DNA from: Kingdonia uniflora
Lineage: Eukaryota > Streptophyta > Magnoliopsida > Ranunculales > Circaeasteraceae
Assembly (NCBI GenBank): GCA_014058105.1
Contig: JACGCM010001497.1
Span: forward strand, 1-64,000
Reading direction: 5' to 3'
DNA: 64,000 bases
In this document: piece after piece, positions 57,325 through 64,000 of the stretch
Position numbering within the stretch: the first letter of the stretch is position 1
Layout of the letters: each line of letters opens with the position of its first letter
Notes under the pieces: model-generated
Database searches by the model: none
Told to the model about the DNA's origin: nothing
What the model saw: the letters and a program-made list of their open reading frames with translations, nothing else
Made by a program: the position numbers and the translations under genes

Positions 57325-58323
57325 GAAACATTTACCGGATAAGTGATTTGAAGGCGCACCGCCGTTGCATCAAAGGAAGAGTTAGTGATTGAAAAGAGAA
57401 TGAGGCATTATACAAATCTGGCTCAGCAGGAACAATCGCCAAAGACGAATTGGGATCTAACACTTCAAGTTGGTTGTCTTGTAGATCAGATATCATCAAG
57501 TAATGTGAGTAAATCACAGGAGCAGGATTAACCATAATTCAAGCTTCACAAAAATTATCTTCAGTCGTCGTTTTATGGTTAAAAGAATGATTCAGACTTG
57601 GTAAGTCACCATCAGAAATAACCACGGGCCCAGAATGATTTGAGCCCAAAGTGACTGGATCCAAAGAATTGAAATATCCAAGCACAGTATCTAGAGAGTC
57701 CACAAGGTATGGGGACTTCACAACAGGCCCCCTACCGCGACCTCTACCATTAGTGGTACTGCGTATGCCTCAAACACGAGCCCTAGCACCAATTGAACCT
57801 TGCTCTAAAATACTATCACCTTCAAAGTGTTGTTGATAAGGCCCACCAACAGGCCCATAAGATCGAGTACGAAAAGTAATAGAAACCCCACCATTAGCCA
57901 AAACTGGAGTCACATTGATACCGCCTCCGCGTCTACTATGTGTCCCTTGCCGACCACGTATGCCACGACTTCCCCGATCACCTCTCCCGCGTGCACGTCC
58001 CTGAACATTTTCCACTGGAAAATCTCCCCTCATAATCAGAGTTAGAGGCCATACAATGAAACTGAGTTGTAGGGTGCTCAAGAGGATCAGATTCCATTGG
58101 ATCTTCCTCGGGATTATCACCAAGAGGTTCAGTATTGAAATCTAAAGTTTGGACTTGATTTATTTTAGCTAAAACACGATCCCGAACTTCATTTTCCCCA
58201 CATGCTAGGGGAGAGAGGAGGAGCTTTCCCCATGTGTAAACATGTCAGTGGTACCTCTACCACGATTATGTCTGAATTTTAGGATTTGCCAACCTTCAGC
58301 ATCAAGATCCTCTGTAAGTGCTT
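57325..58323 (-). pseudogene. LINE D: ORF1 C-terminal part and linker
   Basis: Minus-strand frames read EGWQILKFRHNRGRGT near 58250-58290, then GRARGRGDRGSRGIRGRQ (57958-58010), SYGPVGGPYQQHFEGDS and NGRGRGRGPVVKSPYLVDSL (57700-57750), then a Ser/Asn/Pro-rich stretch down to 57332. The Arg/Gly-rich tail and its place upstream of an endonuclease fit the ORF1-ORF2 junction of plant L1 LINEs. The ORF1 start lies beyond element E. Confidence 0.65.
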
Positions 58324-59358
58324 TGTAAAATTTCTAATCACTTGAGATTAACCGATTTCGATTAATTTAGGTCTAAATCTAAATGTCCGAATTCCTTTGA
58401 ATTAATGTTCTAACCTTAACCTAGTTCAAATTGATTCGATAAACTAGTGTTAACGAGCAATTGGAAATTTAACACAAGACCAAATATTTTTAACCTTGCT
58501 GAAAACCTTTTACAGGAGAAAAACCCACAGGTCGTTGTCAAATCACCCGATAGCTAAACAATCCACTATTGAAAATGAATTTCAAAAGTTTAATTACTTA
58601 CAGACTCGATAAAAACATCCCGTGGTTACCTCTCTTCTAATCAAGCTCCTAGCAATCGATTCCTCATTCTCGCAATGTCTCGCCTCGGATAACGCACCAA
58701 AGCTTCAAAGCTTGAATCCCTCAAACTTTACAAATCAATGATTAGGTTTTCTAAATTTCTCAGATTGTTTTATTTAAGTTTTACTTTGCATTGAATCGCT
58801 CGTTAAAATCTCTCTATATAAGTATCAAGCTCTAAAAAAATAGGCTTTGGAAGAGGTGAATTATCAAAAAAAGAAAGGATGTCTTAAATAGGAAAACTGA
58901 AAACAAGACCTCTGTTTGAATAAAAACAAATCTATTCGAATAAATAAAAGGCTAAACCTTTTTATTCGAGTAAAGAAGAAATCTATTCGAATAAAAAAGA
59001 TCCTGAGGTATTTTATTCGAACAACATAAAAACTATTCAAATAGACATGTTCCCAAAAATGTTTGAATAGAAAAAAAATCTATTCGAATAAAAGAAAAGC
59101 TGAGGGAAAATGTTTGAATAGTCCTGTTCGAATAAATATCTGTTTTCTTTAAAAAAGCATACTTAATTCCTTTTCCATAATTTATAAAATACGATGGACT
59201 CTATATTTTAGAACAAGGAGTTAGAAACCCACTTACCTATTCAGTATCAGTCTAGCTGTAGTCACTCCACGTGCACTCACTGACGCTGGATAACCACGAG
59301 ATAGTGTTGACACCTACTCTAGACACTAAATTAAATAAACTCCAAAATGGATGTTTCA
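58324..59358 (-). repeat. 3' LTR of element E
   Basis: 1035 bp. On the minus strand it starts TGAAACATCCATTTTGG and ends GAAATTTTACA. A cluster of TATTCGAATA-type palindromes occupies about 58910-59140. A TATATAG box on the minus strand lies near 58812. Confidence 0.88.
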
Positions 59359-59825
59359 ATCTCCCCCTTTGGTTCATTTCGTGTCAAAATTAGAACTATA
59401 AGAAATAAAAATATAACTCGATGGACTGACTCAATCACTAAATATCCATAATCAAAGCTCCTCTTTCATCTTATATAACATATACTCTGGAATCCCGACA
59501 CACTAAACAAGATACATCACGTAACCGTTCATTTAAAATAAGGGATCCAGAAAAAAGAGCATAACTTACCTAACTTACCTGTCAGGATCATCTCTCCCCC
59601 TTTTTGGCACTGATGAACAAAGAGTAAATAGCTAATAAAAGGAGAAATAAACCAGTAGAATAAACGTCCATGGAGTTAGGAAAATACTAAACACCAATAT
59701 CCCAAAATTAGATACAACTTCCCCTCAAAATAATGGTAACCCCTTAAAATGAAACCAAAGGAAAACATATACGGGGAGTGTCTTTGAAATATGTAAGCAT
59801 AAGAAGACAACACTCCCCCTGACAC
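59359..59825 (-). other. Multiple polypurine tracts of element E
   Basis: CTCCCCCTTT at 59361-59370 borders the LTR. Further copies at 59593-59605, 59719-59725 and 59813-59820 (CTCTCCCCC, TTCCCCTC, CTCCCCCT) form the array of polypurine-like motifs described for Sireviruses. Confidence 0.75.
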
Positions 59826-61255
59826 AAGGCATGATATAAAGATAATGAATCTAAAATATTCTATAAAGACCAAGACATCGCTCATGAGTTATAAAATAAT
59901 CACTAAATGAATTACTTGGAATGTATGTGTGCATAGTCAAATGGATACCCAGTCTTCAACATATTACTCAGCCGTAGTTAGAATACTATATTGGAAGTTG
60001 TTTTAACTTTGGCCTCACTAGGGTTATCACTAAAAAATTATTGAGAATTGACTAGCAAACACTCTGTGTAAAATATGAATATGTGAATAGAAAAATCAAA
60101 TTTCATCAAATAAACAGCGCACTATAAATTGAAAGATCTCATGAACAGAAAATCAATTGTCATAGATGGTGTCAAGTTAACTAACATAGAATCCCTATCT
60201 CTCATCATTACTAAACTGACTATGTTAAACTCAAGATTAAACATGTCTTGAAAATATTATAATGTAGGCAAGGGAAGGGATATGACGAATTAGGTATTTT
60301 GCTGGCATTCTGAGACTAACAGTTACACTAACTCCTTATTTTTCTACAAATTGAGTCCACCTTCCGTTATTCTCTTTTCTTATTAAGCAAATATTGATTA
60401 TAATACTTCTTATCTTTCCTTTTTTTCTCTTCATTTTATATTAAGACTCTCATTGATATACTAGCAAATGCATTGGGGATACTTACTTTATTCTCATATT
60501 CATCTTTCCCCCCAAAATTACTTCCCCCCCCTTTTTTTTCCCTTTCCTTTTTTTTCTTCACCTTTTTTTAACTGAAAAGTCTTAGAACAAACGGGCAAAC
60601 TAGTAAAGGATTTGGGTAGAAAAATGAATAGCATATTTTAAGGCACAAGGGGATGCAAGCGGATAAAATTTTGGGTAAGCACAGACAAAGGCTAAAAAGG
60701 TGTAACAATAAAACATCTATTATCATATCTTCAGCCTCACATAATATATTTTTTTTATCTTAAATCAAGTATAAGGAATATTTTATTAGATTAACTTGAA
60801 CTTGAAGTTACCATCGATAATTGATTATAAAAAAATGAGATCAAAGAAAAGATGTTGAATCTGGAAAGAATTTATGAAATAACACTCAAATATTGTAAAA
60901 AGGCTAGATCCTCACATATCATTAGGTATGAAGTCTCTACAATTATCCTCACGTGTTTCTAATCACGATGAACTTTTAGTATAAACAAAAGGATCAATAA
61001 CTATTGTGAACTGTGATTTTACAAAATAATTATCTCATAAATAAATATAATACAAAATAAGGTCCAAGTCTAACAAGAATATTCCACATACAAAAGCTCT
61101 TAAAGTGCAAAGTGTAAATAAAATCAAAATAGTACCCTACTGTTCAAAGAATAAAAATAAAAAAACAAAAATAAACTAAGACAGGGTAAGAAATGTACCT
61201 AATCAATGGAGTAAACTGATAACCCGTCTCAGTTGATATTCATTACCTTATTAAA
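59826..61255. other. Element E, long non-coding stretch
   Basis: AT-rich with no pol domain on either strand where integrase and reverse transcriptase would be expected. A polypyrimidine run (C8-9, T8) lies at about 60508-60570. No other gene seen. Confidence 0.5.
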
Positions 61256-63210
61256 GTAACATTGCACCTTATCTGTGGTGCTAAATTAATCTTTCGTACC
61301 CAAATGCTTCGAAAACTCCTTCGGGCTGAGGTTTTCTGTGTAAACCATCTAGACACATTCTCACTTTTCACATTAGTAGAAATCACATTATAATTATATT
61401 TATATCCATTTAAAGGGCGAGCATATGGTTGATAGGGACCAACAAATCTATAGTAAGATGCAATATATCCATTTCGGCCACATATACTACAATAATAAAT
61501 CTAAGAGTAAGAGACCCGGTTGGAGTAACTATGAGTAGTGGATATATCATGTTATGTTAGGGCACTGAAGTAGAAGCAGTTGCTTTCACAAACTTTGTGA
61601 TTTGAGGAGTCTTGGCATTTGGAAAAAGATTTTTCATATCCTAGACCTCTTTTGTCACTTTTCGCCTTTCCCATACATAATATTTTATCAATGTTCTTGG
61701 CCCTATGAAAAAACTTCTCAAGTTTCTGCTGAGGTAGAACTACATCAAGCTTGGCCGAATGAAGTTCGTCCAAAGTTGATTTCATTTTCTCATTTGCATC
61801 ATTAACTTCTTTTTCTAGAAACACAATTTTTTTATGAAGGCCTTGTTTTCCATTCTCATGTACCTCTATCTTGTGACTTGTACTCTCAATTTTGTCTTGA
61901 AGTTCGCACGTAAGTGTATTAACTTGGTCTTCCAAGACTTTGTTAAGTTTACCAAGTTTCATACACTTGGCGAGAGTCTGAGCATACAAGTCCTTAAGAT
62001 TCGGGTCCGCAAACTCATTTTTTCCTTGATTACTATGATTTTCATCAGAATTTTCAAGTTCAAAAATGTCAAAGTTATTATTGCCACAATTAAGAAATGC
62101 CGGATATGCACAATATTGCCCATTATCAACTACTTGGGGATTACTCTCATTGTTATCATGTTCATCATCACTGTCATCCCAAGTAACACTGATATTCATA
62201 GTTTTATGATTTGTTCAAAATTTCTTATTAGGACAATTATGGGCATAATGACCAAACTTGTAATATTTATAACATTCAACTTAACTCAGGTCAGTGTCAT
62301 GGTTGGTCTGGCGGTTATTTGATTTAAGATGATCATGAGTTCGTGACTTGTAATTCACTGATTGCCCTTGTTTTGGAAATTGATGGTTTTTTACAAGGTT
62401 TTTAAGCTGATTGCTTATAGAGGTAATCTGTGAATCCATATCAGACCCATCATCATTACCTGAAACAGATGAGTTATCAGCTTCTTTGGTACCCTTAGAA
62501 GAAGAAGAATAAGATGAATAGTTTAAAGAAATATTCTTGTTCTTCTCAGGGTTTTCCATTTTCATCTCGAGTTTAAAAGTTCACAATTTTCCAACAAATG
62601 TATCTAGTTTCATTTTCTTAAGATCCCGAGTTTCTTTGATAACATCACGTCTGGATCTAAAGCTCTTAGGAAGAGATCTTAGAACTTTATGAATAATTTG
62701 AATATCTGAGTAAGCTGTACCTAATACGGCACTAGTGCAAACAATGTCACAAATTCTCGCATTGAACTTATCAAAGGGTTCGTTCTCATCCATTCGAATA
62801 TTCTTAAATTGCGAGGTGAGCATTTGTAATTTACTTTCCTTAACTGTATCATCACCTTCGTGAGTTTGAACTAATATGTCTCAAGCTTCTTTCGAAGTGG
62901 TATAAATAGATATGTGTCGAAACTCACTTGAGCTCATAACCATAAAAATAGCTTTGCAACCCTTATTATTATAACCAGCAATTTCCTTTTCATCTTTAGA
63001 CCATTGATTCTTAGGCTTAAGGACCTCTTCAGATTTATTACCTACTCTTTTTATCATGGTAGGGTGCGTTCATCCATCCTCAATTTCAATCCAAACATCT
63101 TCTCTGAGTGATTGTAAGAATGCAACCATTCGAACCTTACAATAAGGATAATTTTTGCCATCGAAGAGGGGCAGACGATTTATGAGACCTCCAAATCTTT
63201 TAGAATCCAT
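61256..63210 (-). pseudogene. Gag of element E
   Basis: ATG at 63210. MDSKRFGGLINRLPLFDGKN, NPEKNKNISL and the open frame 62581-62823 (QFKNIRMDENEPFDKFNARI; KVLRSLPKSFRSRRDVI) form the copia UBN2-type gag. CYKYYKFGHYAHNCPNKKF near 62230-62285 is a C-x-x-Y-type zinc knuckle with one Cys lost. 61552-62199 is a Glu/Lys coiled coil ending KSDKRGLGYEKSF. RSFRSIWVRK near 61300 is the usual end of gag before protease. Stops at about 63060, 62880, 62580, 62282 and 62212. Confidence 0.87.
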
Positions 63211-63270
63211 TATTCTCAAGCAATTAAGCTGGGATCCGCACCGAGGTTGTTAATCTTTGAAGCGTGACCG

Positions 63271-63282
63271 CTCTGATACCAA
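63271..63282 (-). other. Primer-binding site of element E
   Basis: TTGGTATCAGAG on the minus strand, exact for plant initiator tRNA-Met. Confidence 0.88.
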
Positions 63283-64000
63283 TTAAAATTTCTAATCACT
63301 TGAGATTAGCCGACTTTGATTAATTTAGGTCTAAATCTATAGGTCTGAATTCCTTTGAATTAATGTTATAACCTTAACTAGTTTAAATTGATTCGATTGA
63401 CTAGTGTTAACAAGTAATTGGAAATTAAACACAAGATCAAAGATTTTTAACCCTGTGGGAAACCTTTCCTAGGAGAAAAACCTACAGGTTGCGGTCGGAT
63501 CACCCGACAGCTAAACAATCCACTAATGAAAATGAATTACAAAAGTTTAATTACCTATAGACTCGATAAATACATCCTGTGGTTACCTCTCTTCTAATCA
63601 TGCTTCTAGCAATCGATTCCTCGTTCTCGCAATATCTCGCCTCGGATAACACACCAAAGCTTCAAAGCTTGAATCGCTCAAACTTTACAAATCAATGATC
63701 AGGTTTTCTAAATTTTTACGATTGATTCAATTTGAGTTGTACTTCGCATTGAATCGCACGTTAAAATCTCTCATCTCTCTAAATATCAAGCTATGAAAAA
63801 ATAGGTTTAGGAAGAGGTGAATTATGAAAAAAGAAAGGATGTCTTAAATAGGAAAACTATAAACGCGTCCTCTGTTCGAATAGAAACAAATCTATTCGTA
63901 TAAATAAAAGGTTGAGTCTTTTTATTTGAATAAAGAAGAAATCTATTCGAAAAGAAAAAAACCTGATGCATTTTATTCGAACAACATAAAAACTATTCGA
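63283..64000 (-). repeat. 5' LTR of element E (partial)
   Basis: Same sequence as the first part of 58324-59358 with scattered substitutions. It runs off the window inside the TATTCGAATA-rich segment. Confidence 0.9.

Larger units (their letters stand above)
58324..64000 (-). mobile_element. Sirevirus-like, gag-only copia derivative E (right end cut off)
   Basis: The left LTR (58324-59358) is homologous to 63283-64000. The initiator tRNA-Met primer site sits at 63271-63282 on the minus strand and a polypurine tract at 59359-59371, so it reads right to left. Only gag is found. Multiple polypurine-tract-like CTCCCCCT motifs follow the 3' LTR on its inner side, a known Sirevirus feature. The flank at 58319-58323 is TGCTT; the other flank is outside the window. 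Confidence 0.85.

Overview
The window reads as plant nuclear DNA, probably from a eudicot, and is almost entirely transposable elements nested inside one another. It is AT-rich. The introns are plant-like, the captured gene fragments resemble angiosperm proteins (ribosomal protein L6, Rab GDI, a PPR protein, a chloroplast-type YBEY-HAD fusion, a Rab GTPase, an organelle RRM protein), and the element families are typical of plants. I see no intact host gene. Nearly every element gene is broken by stops and frameshifts. The clear exception is a hAT transposase reading frame of 709 codons at 20740-22869.

The nest can be unpicked from target-site duplications (TSDs). The oldest layer appears to be a minus-strand L1-type LINE (D). 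Its collinear pieces lie at 57325-58323, 54538-54609 and 10456-11354. Four LTR retrotransposons sit in or against it: (B) a Tat-lineage Ty3/gypsy element, 1-10455, minus strand, cut by the window start; (A) a second Tat-lineage element, 11355-54537, minus strand, with TSD GGTAC on both sides; (C) a small internally deleted copia element, 54610-57324, plus strand, TSD GAAAC; (E) a Sirevirus-like, gag-only copia derivative, 58324 to beyond the window end, minus strand.

Element A is stretched to about 43 kb by two large DNA transposons. A CACTA element (12319-26647, TSD AGA) carries fragments of several unrelated host genes, all on the plus strand and with introns kept. It is itself split by a hAT element (17643-24121, TSD GTTTTGAT). 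A Mutator-like element (27182-44756, TIRs of about 220 bp, 9-bp TSD) carries a decayed minus-strand MuDR-type transposase gene. It is split by a Helitron (about 31.2-40.543 kb) and by a non-autonomous hAT (42325-43165).

Both Tat elements have genes on the opposite strand between pol and the 3' LTR (about 1.9-3.6 kb in B; 12.25 kb, 26.65-27.0 kb and 45.4-50.5 kb in A). The copy in A has a domain resembling Pfam Transposase_28 ('putative gypsy type transposon') followed by long coiled coils, and appears spliced. Tandem repeats lie where this antisense gene and pol converge, in both elements. Many catalytic-residue losses and the primer-binding-site changes are C-to-T or G-to-A transitions, as expected from long-term cytosine methylation.
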